From NCBI RefSeq assembly GCF_004321985.1, contig NZ_SCQN01000046.1, positions 186,001 to 250,000 on the forward strand: a stretch of DNA of 64,000 bases, written 5' to 3'. The translations under genes and the position numbers were made by a program. The notes below the pieces were generated by a model, which was given only the letters and a program-made list of their open reading frames with translations, made no database searches and was not told where the DNA came from. Of this stretch, positions 44,095 through 51,683 are shown piece after piece; the stretch's first letter is position 1; each line of letters starts with the position of its first letter. Source of the stretch: Castellaniella sp. GTDB taxonomy: Bacteria; Pseudomonadota; Gammaproteobacteria; Burkholderiales; Burkholderiaceae_B.

Positions 44095-45462
44095 ATGAAC
44101 AACCCATCTGATGATTTTCTGGATATCCCGACGCAGCAGGCGCGGTTTCGTGACCTGGTGACGGACGCACTGCGCCGCGCCCGCGAGGCCGGGGCGACGG
44201 ATGCCGCCGTTGAAATTTCCGAGAGCCGGGGGCTGTCGGTCGCAGCGCGCCAGCGTACTATCGAGACCATTGAGCAGACACGCGACCGTTCGCTGGCCGT
44301 GACGGTGTTTGCAGGCCAGCGTCGCGGTTCGGCATCGACGTCGGACTTTTCGGGGGACGCACTGCAGCGCACGGTGGACGCGGCCTGGCACATTGCGCGC
44401 TATACGGCAGAAGATCCTGCCGCAGGCCTGCCAGAGGCCGATCTGCTGGCGCTGGACTACCCCGATCTGGATCTGCATCACCCCTGGGCGATCGATGCGG
44501 CCGGTGCAGCGCGCCTGGCGATTCAGGCCGAGCGTGCGGCACTCGCGGTCAGCCCCGAGATCACCAATACCGAAGGCGCATCCGTGGACACCATGGAAGG
44601 TCACTTCGTGCTGGGCAATTCGCGGGGATTCCTGGGCGGCTATCCCTACTCCCGGCATAGCCTGTCTGTCGCCCCCATTGCCGGGCGCGGCGATGGCATG
44701 CAGCGGGACTTCTGGTATAGCTCGGCGCGCCGTGCCGAGGACCTGGCCTCGCCCGTCGAGGTCGGCCGCTATGCAGCTGGGCGTGCGCTCTCCCGCCTGG
44801 GTGCGAGGCCCGTTCGAACTGGCCGGTTCCCGGTGCTGTTCGAGGCGCCGCTGGCAGTCGGTCTTCTGGGCGCGCTGGTGCAGGCCACCAGCGGCGGTGC
44901 GCTGTATCGTAAGACCAGCTTTCTGCTGGATTCTCTGGGCAAGCCGGTTCTGGCAGATCATCTGGATGTGATTGAGAACCCCTACATCCCGGGCGCTCAG
45001 GGCAGTTCCCCGTTCGATGCCGAGGGCGTGCGGCCGCAGGCCCGCCGAGTCGTGGGCCAAGGCGTGCTGCAGGGCTATTTCCTGTCCACCTATACAGCGC
45101 GCAAGCTTGGTATGACGACCACCGGAAACGCTGGGGGCTCGCACAACCTGAGCCTGTGCTCTCGCCTGACGCGCCCCGACGATGATCTGGATGCCATGCT
45201 GCGCAAGATGGATACCGGCTTGCTGGTGACCGAGCTGATCGGCCAGGGTGTGAATTATGTGACCGGCGATTATTCGCGCGGCGCGTTCGGTTACTGGGTG
45301 CAGGGCGGAGTGATCCGCCATCCTGTCCAAGAAATCACGATAGCCGGGAATCTGGCGGACATGTTCCGCAGCATCGTGGCAATCGGTGCAGACGTGTATG
45401 CGCGCGGTGCCAAATCCACGGGGTCGATCCTGATTGATCAGATGGCCATTGCCGGCCAGTAG
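44095..45462 (+). CDS. pmbA: Metalloprotease PmbA (TldE)
   Basis: PmbA/TldE pairs with TldD in a protease that processes peptides such as microcin precursors and antitoxins. The 455-aa protein has the U62 family features: TDAAVEISESRGLSVAARQR, VTVFAGQRRGSASTSDFS, ENPYIPGAQGSSPFDAEG, GYFLSTYTARKLGMTTTGNA, and NYVTGDYSRGAFGYWVQGGV with EITIAGNLADMF at the C-terminus. TldE subunits lack the zinc-binding HExxxH of TldD, and I see none here. tldD is not in the window. Confidence 0.95.
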   Translation: MNNPSDDFLDIPTQQARFRDLVTDALRRAREAGATDAAVEISESRGLSVAARQRTIETIEQTRDRSLAVTVFAGQRRGSASTSDFSGDALQRTVDAAWHIARYTAEDPAAGLPEADLLALDYPDLDLHHPWAIDAAGAARLAIQAERAALAVSPEITNTEGASVDTMEGHFVLGNSRGFLGGYPYSRHSLSVAPIAGRGDGMQRDFWYSSARRAEDLASPVEVGRYAAGRALSRLGARPVRTGRFPVLFEAPLAVGLLGALVQATSGGALYRKTSFLLDSLGKPVLADHLDVIENPYIPGAQGSSPFDAEGVRPQARRVVGQGVLQGYFLSTYTARKLGMTTTGNAGGSHNLSLCSRLTRPDDDLDAMLRKMDTGLLVTELIGQGVNYVTGDYSRGAFGYWVQGGVIRHPVQEITIAGNLADMFRSIVAIGADVYARGAKSTGSILIDQMAIAGQ

Positions 45463-45545
45463 ACGGCCGTGTCGGCGGGTGGTGCGGTGTAATATCGCTG
45501 CGCCACTGCTCGAACAGGCAAAGATCGACCAGACTAGGAGCATCG

Positions 45546-46658
45546 ATGACCATGCAGCGTCGCGCGTTTTTGAAGAAGGCCGGTTTGGGTGCGGTGGCCG
45601 GCACAGCGACCATCGCAGCCCCGGCCGTCGCGCAGCCCAGCCCCCAGATCAACTGGAAGATGACTTCCACCTACGGACCTTCGGTGTCGCCGCTGTTTGG
45701 CGCGGCACAGCGATTCTGCACGATGGTCAAGGACCTGACCGACGGTAACTTCGATATCCGCCTGCATCCGGCCGGCGAACTGGTTCCGGCTCTCGGTGTG
45801 ATGGATGCCGTCAGCAACCGGGCGGTGGACTGCGGTCAGACGGTTTCCTCCTACTACTCCGACAAGGATCCGTCGTTCTGCTTCGACACGGCGATGCCGT
45901 TCGGCCTGAACACCCGCCAGATGAATGCCTGGATGTACCAGGGCGACGGCATGAAACTCATGCGCGCACTCTTTTCGCCGCACAACATCGTGAATTTCCC
46001 CTTCGGCAACACGGGCCCCCAAATGGGGGGCTGGTACCGCAAGGAAATCAAGACGGTCGACGATCTGAAGGGCCTGAAGATGCGCACGGCAGGCTTCGCC
46101 GGCGAAGTCCTGTCCCGCCTGGGAGTTGTCCCGCAGCAGCTCGCGCCGGGTGATATCTATCCTGCGCTGGAAAAGGGCACACTGGATGCGGTCGAATTCG
46201 TGGGCCCGGTCGATGACGAAAAGCTGGGCTTCCAGAAGGTCGCGAAATACTACTATTACCCGGGCTGGTGGGGAGGCGAGGGTCAGGTGTCGCTCTATGT
46301 GAACGACAAGGCCCATGCGGAATTGCCGAAATCCTACCAGGCCGTGATCGAGGTGGCAGCGCGTGCCGCGGGCGCAGGCGTGGTTGAAGATTATGATGCC
46401 CACAATCCAGAGGCTTTACGGCGTCTGTTGGCCGGCGGTGCGGTGCTGCGGATGTTCCCGCGCGACGTCATGGATGCGGCGTTCCAGGCGTCCGGGGTCG
46501 TATACAAGGAATTCAGCGACAAGAACGCGGGCTTCAGGAGCATCTATGCCAATTACAAGGCGTTCCGCGACAACATTGTGCCGTGGTTCCGGGTGGCTGA
46601 GAATGCGTTCGACAATTATCTGGGTGCAGCGGTGATGCGCCAGAGCGAGAAGAAGTAA
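45546..46658 (+). CDS. TRAP transporter substrate-binding protein, TakP-like
   Basis: The 370-aa periplasmic protein has a twin-arginine signal (QRRAFLKKAG, then a hydrophobic stretch to APAVAQ). The mature part closely follows Rhodobacter TakP, which binds 2-oxo acids: VDCGQTVSSYYSDKDPSFCF, AMPFGLNTRQMNAWMYQGDG, NTGPQMGGWYRKEIKTVDDL, KGTLDAVEFVGPVDDEKLGF and KYYYYPGWWGGEGQVSLYV. AGGAG (45536-45540) marks the start. The dctQ/dctM membrane subunits are absent on both sides, and a terminator follows, so this is an orphan binding protein that must use a permease encoded elsewhere. Ligand assignment to an alpha-keto acid is inference. Confidence 0.9.
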   Translation: MTMQRRAFLKKAGLGAVAGTATIAAPAVAQPSPQINWKMTSTYGPSVSPLFGAAQRFCTMVKDLTDGNFDIRLHPAGELVPALGVMDAVSNRAVDCGQTVSSYYSDKDPSFCFDTAMPFGLNTRQMNAWMYQGDGMKLMRALFSPHNIVNFPFGNTGPQMGGWYRKEIKTVDDLKGLKMRTAGFAGEVLSRLGVVPQQLAPGDIYPALEKGTLDAVEFVGPVDDEKLGFQKVAKYYYYPGWWGGEGQVSLYVNDKAHAELPKSYQAVIEVAARAAGAGVVEDYDAHNPEALRRLLAGGAVLRMFPRDVMDAAFQASGVVYKEFSDKNAGFRSIYANYKAFRDNIVPWFRVAENAFDNYLGAAVMRQSEKK

Positions 46659-46659
46659 A

Positions 46660-46691
46660 CCGGACTGTTCTTTGGTCCGGGCCGTTTTTTT
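46660..46691 (+). terminator. Rho-independent terminator after the TRAP binding-protein gene
   Basis: The stem CCGGAC (46660-46665) / GTCCGG (46675-46680) has a nine-base loop, followed by GCCG and a run of seven T (46685-46691). It directly follows the TAA stop of the binding-protein gene and separates it from the structured repeat region. Confidence 0.75.
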
Positions 46692-46700
46692 GGTTGTTCG

Positions 46701-46900
46701 CGGCGCGCGGGGGTGATGATCCCTTGCGCTACGGCGAGCGGCCCTCCCGCTGGTCGGGCTATCCGGTCCTTCCTCGTCCAGCCCGGCGCCGCCATCCTTT
46801 CTCCTTGCGGTCGGGCGGATGTCAGCGAATTCCCCGGCTTCCCTTCTGAAGCCACCGGCGCTCGCCTACCCGCGCAAGGGATCATCACCCCCACGCGCCG
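46701..46900 (+). repeat. Structured palindromic element, copy A (about 200 nt)
   Basis: A 29-bp terminal inverted repeat with one mismatch (46701-46729 against 46872-46900) encloses a 142-nt core. Inside it, GGCGAGCG (46733-46740) pairs with CGCTCGCC (46859-46866), CGGGCT (46755-46760) pairs with AGCCCG (46780-46785), and GGCTTC (46836-46841) pairs with GAAGCC (46848-46853). The core is also present, inverted and diverged, in copy B. No ribosome site or protein-like frame fits. It may be an RNA gene, a palindromic mobile repeat, or a DNA structure; I do not recognise a named family. Confidence 0.8.
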
Positions 46901-46912
46901 GTGCGTCTCAGT

Positions 46913-46931
46913 TAGGATGTCTCGCATCCTA
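46913..46931 (+). other. Short hairpin between the two palindromic elements
   Basis: TAGGATG (46913-46919) and CATCCTA (46925-46931) form a perfect 7-bp stem with loop TCTCG, in the middle of the 57-nt spacer separating copies A and B. There is no T-run, so it is not an obvious terminator on either strand. Confidence 0.6.
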
Positions 46932-46957
46932 CGTAGATGTCCGATGGGCTTAGGCGA

Positions 46958-47156
46958 GGGGCGGGAGGACTGCCGGGGGGCACGCGGGTAGGCTGGTGCC
47001 GGATGCTGACGAAGGGAGAGCGGGGGAATTCGGCGACGGACGACGACCGCAGGGAGAACGGCCGGCGACGCCCGCTCGGACGAGGCAGATCCGGGAAGTC
47101 CGACCAACGGGAGGGCCACCTGCCGTAGCGTGGTCCCCTGGCAGTCCTCCCGCCCC
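46958..47156 (-). repeat. Structured palindromic element, copy B (about 199 nt, inverted relative to copy A)
   Basis: The terminal inverted repeat runs 46958-46985 against 47129-47156; the first 17 bases (GGGGCGGGAGGACTGCC) match perfectly, then a few mismatches and one gap. Read on the minus strand the core aligns with copy A from GCTACGGC to GCCTACCCGCG. Shared blocks include GGCCCTCCCG, TGGTCGG, CCTCGTCC, TGCGGTCG and CGAATTCCCC. Its stems are at the same places but of different sequence: 46991-46998 with 47117-47124 (one mismatch) and TCGGAC (47076-47081) with GTCCGA (47098-47103). This keeps pairing while changing bases. Confidence 0.8.
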
Positions 47157-47319
47157 GGTGTCACTGAAGAACGGAATCTCATGTACAATGGTTGGATTTC
47201 CGTTTGAATCCGTACTCGTACGGGCTCGGTTCCGTGACCTACCTCACGACCTACAAAGCCCAGACGATCCGGGCTGAGTCAGCTGGAAATCTTTACATCA
47301 ATCAATCAGGTACACCATC
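47157..47319 (+). promoter_or_regulatory. rplM-rpsI leader region
   Basis: These 163 bp lie between copy B and the rplM start. A TACAAT (47184-47189) is a good -10 hexamer; TCACTG 17 bp upstream is a poor -35. Downstream, CCGTAC (47210-47215) and GTACGG (47218-47223) form a tight palindrome, and GGATT/AATCC pairing (47194-47198, 47207-47211) overlaps it. The leader of more than 100 nt could carry the autoregulatory L13 site known from gammaproteobacteria, but I cannot match that structure. Confidence 0.4.
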
Positions 47320-47748
47320 ATGAAGACCTTTGTGGCCAAGCCGCATGAAGTCAAGCGTGACTGGTTTGTGATCGACGCCAAGGGCAAAATCCTCGGCCGT
47401 GTGGCCAGCGAAGTCGCACGCCGTTTGCGTGGCAAGCACAAACCCGAATTCACGCCGCACGTAGACACCGGCGATTACATCGTCGTCGTCAACGCATCAG
47501 AACTGGTTGTCTCCGGCGCCAAGGCGCAGGACAAACGCTACTATCGCCACTCCACCTACCCGGGTGGGATTTCCGAGACCAGCTTCCAGAAAATGCAGCA
47601 GCGATTCCCCGGACGCGCCCTGCAGAAGGCCGTCAAGGGCATGCTGCCCAAGGGCCCGCTGGGCTACGCCATGGCCAAGAAACTGAAGATCTACGCTGGT
47701 GCGGAACATCCGCATACCGCGCAGCAGCCGCAACCGCTGGAAATTTGA
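47320..47748 (+). CDS. rplM: 50S ribosomal protein L13
   Basis: L13 is an early-assembly 50S protein. At 142 aa it is the normal length. Hallmarks are [78 protein letters not shown] and the C-terminal [20 protein letters not shown] with [15 protein letters not shown]. It forms the standard operon with rpsI 12 bp downstream. Confidence 0.98.
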   Translation: MKTFVAKPHEVKRDWFVIDAKGKILGRVASEVARRLRGKHKPEFTPHVDTGDYIVVVNASELVVSGAKAQDKRYYRHSTYPGGISETSFQKMQQRFPGRALQKAVKGMLPKGPLGYAMAKKLKIYAGAEHPHTAQQPQPLEI

Positions 47749-47760
47749 GGACAGGCCATC

Positions 47761-48153
47761 ATGATCGGTAATTGGAATTACGGCACTGGCCGCCGCAAAA
47801 CGTCTGTGGCGCGTGTGTTTCTGAAGAAGGGCACGGGCAAGATCGTCGTCAACGGCCGCCCGGTGGACGAATACTTCGCCCGCGAAACGGGCCGCATGGT
47901 CGTCCGCCAGCCGCTGGTGGTGACGAACCACCTGGAATCCTTCGACTTCCACGTCAACGTCATCGGTGGCGGTGAATCCGGCCAGGCTGGTGCCGTGCGC
48001 CATGGCATCACGCGCGCCTTGATCGACTACGACGAAACGCTGAAGTCGCCGCTCAAGCAGGCAGGCTTGGTCACGCGCGACGCCCGCGAGGTCGAACGCA
48101 AGAAGGTCGGCTTCCACAAGGCCCGTCGGCGCAAGCAGTTCAGCAAGCGCTGA
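47761..48153 (+). CDS. rpsI: 30S ribosomal protein S9
   Basis: S9 is a 30S protein whose basic C-terminal tail reaches the P-site tRNA. The 130-aa protein starts [20 protein letters not shown], contains [20 protein letters not shown] and [20 protein letters not shown], and ends with the invariant tail [11 protein letters not shown] preceded by [17 protein letters not shown] before the ATG is the ribosome site. A terminator follows. Confidence 0.98.
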   Translation: MIGNWNYGTGRRKTSVARVFLKKGTGKIVVNGRPVDEYFARETGRMVVRQPLVVTNHLESFDFHVNVIGGGESGQAGAVRHGITRALIDYDETLKSPLKQAGLVTRDAREVERKKVGFHKARRRKQFSKR

Positions 48154-48181
48154 TCGCAGGCAGTTCTGCTGCGACGAGACA

Positions 48182-48212
48182 ACCCCGGCCTTGTGCCGGG
48201 GTTTTCGTTTTC
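48182..48212 (+). terminator. Rho-independent terminator of the rplM-rpsI operon
   Basis: A perfect 9-bp stem AACCCCGGC (48182-48190) and GCCGGGGTT (48196-48204) with loop CTTGT is followed by TTCGTTTTCG. It lies about 30 bp after the rpsI stop. Confidence 0.85.
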
Positions 48213-48300
48213 GCCGCTCGCTACCCATTACAATAAAGTCTGTCTTTCATTTCTTTGGCGGGGCTGACTGTCCGGCCCCGCTCCTTTCAGGATTTCCGAT

Positions 48301-49365
48301 ATGTCGCAGGACGTTGCATCGCCGATCAAGGCTGGCATCGTGGGGGGCACCGGCTACACCGGGGTTGAATTGCTGCGGTTGCTGTCACAGCACCCCAATG
48401 TGCGGTTGCATGCCATCACTTCCCGCAAGGAATCCGGCCTGCCGGTAGCCGACATGTTCCCCAATTTGCGTGGCCATGTGGACCTGCGTTTTCAGACGCC
48501 CGAACAAGCCGCTCTGGATCAGTGTGATGTCGTCTTCTTCGCGACGCCCCATGGTGTAGCGATGGAGCAGGCCCCCGGGCTGCTGGAGCACGGCGTGCGT
48601 GTGATCGATCTTGCGGCGGACTTCCGCCTGCAGGACGTGGATACGTTCCAGAGATGGTACAAGATGCCGCATAGCTGCCCCACCGTGCTGCGGGATGCGG
48701 TCTATGGCCTGCCGGAGCTCGACCGCGAGCGGATCCGTACGGCGCGTGTCGTCGGCAATCCGGGGTGTTATCCGACCACGGTGCTGCTGGGGCTGGCGCC
48801 GGTCCTTCAGGCCGGGCGCCCACTGGTGGATATCGCCCACATCATCGCCGATTCCAAATCCGGCGTGTCTGGTGCCGGGCGCAAGACCCAGGTCGGGTCA
48901 CTGTTCTGCGAGGCCGCCGACAACTTTGCCGCGTATGGTGTGGCTGGTCATCGCCATCACCCCGAAATCATGGAATGCCTGAGCCGGATCGCCGGCGTGC
49001 CCGTGGGCGTGACATTCGTACCGCACTTGGTACCCATGATCCGCGGCATGTTTTCGACGCTGTACCTGCGTATTTTGCCGGAGGCCATGGAGACCGATTT
49101 CCAGGCCGTTTACGAACAGCGTTATGCCAATGAGCCCTTTGTGGATGTGATGCCGCCCGGCAGTCTGCCACAGACCCGTTCCGTACGGGCCTCGAACATG
49201 CTGCGCCTGGCGGTGCATCACCCGGGGGATGGGGACACGCTGGTGGTGCTGGTGGTGCAGGACAATTTGGTCAAGGGTGCCGCTGGTCAGGCAGTGCAGA
49301 ACATGAACCTGATGTTCGGGTTTCCTGAAACCACCGGCTTGCAACAGGTTGCGATTCTGCCGTAG
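48301..49365 (+). CDS. argC: N-acetyl-gamma-glutamyl-phosphate reductase
   Basis: ArgC reduces N-acetylglutamyl phosphate to the semialdehyde with NADPH in arginine synthesis. The 354-aa protein has the cofactor fold [47 protein letters not shown], and the active-site [20 protein letters not shown] (Cys156). [20 protein letters not shown] and [19 protein letters not shown] complete the substrate site. It follows the rplM-rpsI operon after a terminator and is 9 bp ahead of the coiled-coil gene, a common betaproteobacterial order. Confidence 0.96.
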   Translation: MSQDVASPIKAGIVGGTGYTGVELLRLLSQHPNVRLHAITSRKESGLPVADMFPNLRGHVDLRFQTPEQAALDQCDVVFFATPHGVAMEQAPGLLEHGVRVIDLAADFRLQDVDTFQRWYKMPHSCPTVLRDAVYGLPELDRERIRTARVVGNPGCYPTTVLLGLAPVLQAGRPLVDIAHIIADSKSGVSGAGRKTQVGSLFCEAADNFAAYGVAGHRHHPEIMECLSRIAGVPVGVTFVPHLVPMIRGMFSTLYLRILPEAMETDFQAVYEQRYANEPFVDVMPPGSLPQTRSVRASNMLRLAVHHPGDGDTLVVLVVQDNLVKGAAGQAVQNMNLMFGFPETTGLQQVAILP

Positions 49366-49374
49366 GAGATAGTG

Positions 49375-50130
49375 ATGGCGGGTAATGGAAACGGTGGTGG
49401 CGGGTTGAGCCGCTGGCTGGTGCGGAGCCTTTCGCGGCTCCTCGTGCTGGTGCTGGTGTTTGTCGCGGGCGCCATTGTGATGCATGTGGGCATGCATGGC
49501 GGTGACCGTGCGCACATGCAGGCGCTGCAGGCCCAGAATGGTGAGTTGCAGGCGAAGCTCACCGAGTCTCAGGCGGCCTTGGCCGCGCAGCGCAGCCAGA
49601 CTGGCGTGCAAGGCGGTACCCAGCGGGCGCTGCAGGACAAGATCGCCGAACTGCAGAAGACGCTGGGCAGCACGCAAGACCAGTTGTCCTTCTACGAGCA
49701 GTTGCTGCCGCCTGGCCCCGCAGGGGCGGTCACCGTGCGGGCCTTCGACATACAGCCCAAAGGTGATTTCCTGCAATATCGGGTGCTGCTGACCCGCAGC
49801 ATGGCGGAACCAGCCGACGCGTTCAAGGGGCGGTTGCGTTTCATGGCGACTGGCTTGCAGGACGGGACAACCGTGAAGGTCGAACTCTCCCCGCCGGAGG
49901 CCAGGCAGTCGGGCGCCGGGAACGATACTGGCAAGGGCACCGGCACGGCTGCTGATCCCCTGGCGCTGTCGTTCGATCAGTACCAGCGAAGCACCGGCGT
50001 GCTGCAGCGGGTTCAGGGTCTGACGATTCAGTCGGTGCGCGTCGACGTGCTGGAAGGCGATACGGTCCGGGCGTCTCACGAAGCCAATATGGCGGCGATG
50101 GCCGTCGTTCCCGCAAAGGACGGCCAATGA
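49375..50130 (+). CDS. Coiled-coil membrane-anchored protein (DUF6776-like)
   Basis: The 251-aa protein has a short Gly/Asn-rich cytoplasmic lead, one transmembrane helix ([20 protein letters not shown]), then a periplasmic coiled coil (about 45-105, rich in Gln/Ala/Leu: [20 protein letters not shown]). A beta-rich C-terminal domain follows ([20 protein letters not shown]). I start at ATG 49375, six bases after AGGAG; the in-frame GTG at 49372 is too close. Function unknown. It is conserved between argC and erpA in related genomes and overlaps erpA by four bases. Confidence 0.82.
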   Translation: MAGNGNGGGGLSRWLVRSLSRLLVLVLVFVAGAIVMHVGMHGGDRAHMQALQAQNGELQAKLTESQAALAAQRSQTGVQGGTQRALQDKIAELQKTLGSTQDQLSFYEQLLPPGPAGAVTVRAFDIQPKGDFLQYRVLLTRSMAEPADAFKGRLRFMATGLQDGTTVKVELSPPEARQSGAGNDTGKGTGTAADPLALSFDQYQRSTGVLQRVQGLTIQSVRVDVLEGDTVRASHEANMAAMAVVPAKDGQ

Positions 50131-50489
50131 CTCAGATCGATCATTCCGACCTTCGGCAGGCGACGACCCCAATGCTGACGGATGCTGCGGCTGCGCGTCT
50201 GAGGGTGCTCATGCGCGAAGAAGACAATCCTGATCTCAAGCTCCGGGTCTATGTCCAGGGTGGTGGCTGCTCGGGGTTTCAGTATGGATTTGCTCTGGAG
50301 ACAGTCGCTGCGGCCGATGACACGCTGGTCGAACATGCCGGAGCGGCGGTCGTGGTCGATGCGATGAGTGCCCCCTATCTGGCGGGCGCCGAGGTGGATT
50401 TCCACGAGGACCTGCAGGGCGCTCAGTTCGTCATTCGCAACCCCAACGCCAATGCCACCTGCGGTTGCGGGACCTCTTTCGCGCCCTGA
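50127..50489 (+). CDS. erpA: Iron-sulfur cluster insertion protein ErpA
   Basis: This A-type carrier delivers Fe-S clusters to apoproteins, including those of isoprenoid synthesis and respiration. The 120-aa protein has the three invariant cysteines: Cys48 in [13 protein letters not shown], and Cys112 and Cys114 in [15 protein letters not shown] start overlapping the upstream stop (ATGA) suggests translational coupling. It is convergent with anmK 55 bp away. Confidence 0.95.
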   Translation: MTQIDHSDLRQATTPMLTDAAAARLRVLMREEDNPDLKLRVYVQGGGCSGFQYGFALETVAAADDTLVEHAGAAVVVDAMSAPYLAGAEVDFHEDLQGAQFVIRNPNANATCGCGTSFAP

Positions 50490-50544
50490 TCGGGCATCGG
50501 ACGCGTAGCGGTTGCCTCATGGCCGGGTTCTACCCCTGCGATGC

Positions 50545-51633
50545 TCATGCGGGGTAGAGGCACCCGGCGATGCTGGGGTGGCGTGCGCCCGTGACGGCGG
50601 GCCAGCATGCGGCCTGTCCGTGCAAGTGTGCATGAGCGAGCCACGCGAATGCCAACGCCTCTACGGTCAGCACCGGAACCCCATAGTCGGCGGTCGTGGT
50701 GAGGCGACAAGGCAGAATCTGCGCCAGCGCCTGCATGAGAACCGGATTGAGTGCCCCTCCACCGCAGGCGACGACTTCGCGCACGGCACCCGCGTGTGCG
50801 GCGATGGCCTCAGTGATGGTGGTCACCGACAGTTGCAGCAGCGTCGCCTGCACGTCCGTGGGCGAGACGGAAACCGGCCACGCGTGGAGCCGTGCATCCA
50901 GCCAGTCGATGCTGAACAGGTCTCGACCCGTCGATTTAGGCGGCGGCAGGGCCAGCCACGGTTCAGCGGATAGATGCCGCAGAAGTTCGGTGTCGCAGCG
51001 GCCCTGTGCTGCCCAGGCGCCCTTGTCGTCGTACGGCTGTCCCAGGTGGCGTTGCGCCCAGGCGTCCATCAGCATGTTGGCGGGTCCGGTGTCGAATCCG
51101 CGAACAGGGGCTTCCAGGATCGTCAGGTTGGCGATCCCACCCAGGTTCAGGATCACGCGGCCCGTCGCCTGGCCGAAGCGCGCAGCGTGGAAGGCTGGAA
51201 CCAATGGCGCCCCCTGGCCGCCGGCCGCCACGTCGCGGCTGCGGAAGTCCGCCACCACGGCGATGCCGGTACGCTCCGCCAGGCGCGCGGGGGCGTTGAT
51301 CTGGACGGTGTAGCCGGCCTGCGGTGCGTGGCGCACGGTCTGGCCATGGGCGCCGATGGCGCGCACCGAGCCTGCAGCGACGCCGCTGGTCCGCAGCAGC
51401 TGTTCGGTGATCGTGGCGTAGCAATCGACCAGTCCATTGGCGGCCAGGGCGGCGCGGGCCAGTTCATTGTCGCCAGCGCTGTTCAGTGCCAGCAGCTCCT
51501 GGCGCAACGAATCCGGCAGCGGCATGCTGGCGTCCGCCAGCACATGGATATCCTGATTTGCCAGGTCGGCCAGTATGCCGTCCACGCCGTCCGTGCTGGT
51601 GCCTGACATCAGGCCGATATAGAGTTCGGACAT
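50545..51633 (-). CDS. anmK: Anhydro-N-acetylmuramic acid kinase
   Basis: AnmK hydrolyses and phosphorylates 1,6-anhydro-MurNAc from murein turnover to MurNAc-6-phosphate. The 362-aa protein starts MSELYIGLMSGTSTDGVDGI with the ATP-binding GTS motif, then RAIGAHGQTVRHAP, VVADFRSRDVAAGGQGAPLV, RVILNLGGIANLTIL and the C-terminal EVVACGGGALNPVLMQAL. With mpl elsewhere in the window it points to an active murein-recycling capacity. The M23 peptidase gene lies 50 bp upstream on the same strand. Confidence 0.95.
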   Translation of the reverse strand: MSELYIGLMSGTSTDGVDGILADLANQDIHVLADASMPLPDSLRQELLALNSAGDNELARAALAANGLVDCYATITEQLLRTSGVAAGSVRAIGAHGQTVRHAPQAGYTVQINAPARLAERTGIAVVADFRSRDVAAGGQGAPLVPAFHAARFGQATGRVILNLGGIANLTILEAPVRGFDTGPANMLMDAWAQRHLGQPYDDKGAWAAQGRCDTELLRHLSAEPWLALPPPKSTGRDLFSIDWLDARLHAWPVSVSPTDVQATLLQLSVTTITEAIAAHAGAVREVVACGGGALNPVLMQALAQILPCRLTTTADYGVPVLTVEALAFAWLAHAHLHGQAACWPAVTGARHPSIAGCLYPA

Positions 51634-51683
51634 GTGTGACGACGGGCTCGGTGGGCGGGTGGTGCGGCGGTGCCGCTGGCGGG

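Noticed and set aside
46616-47188. 190-aa minus-strand frame spanning both palindromic elements
   Set aside because: No ribosome site, no domain, and it crosses two inverted copies of the same element, which no single protein would encode sensibly.
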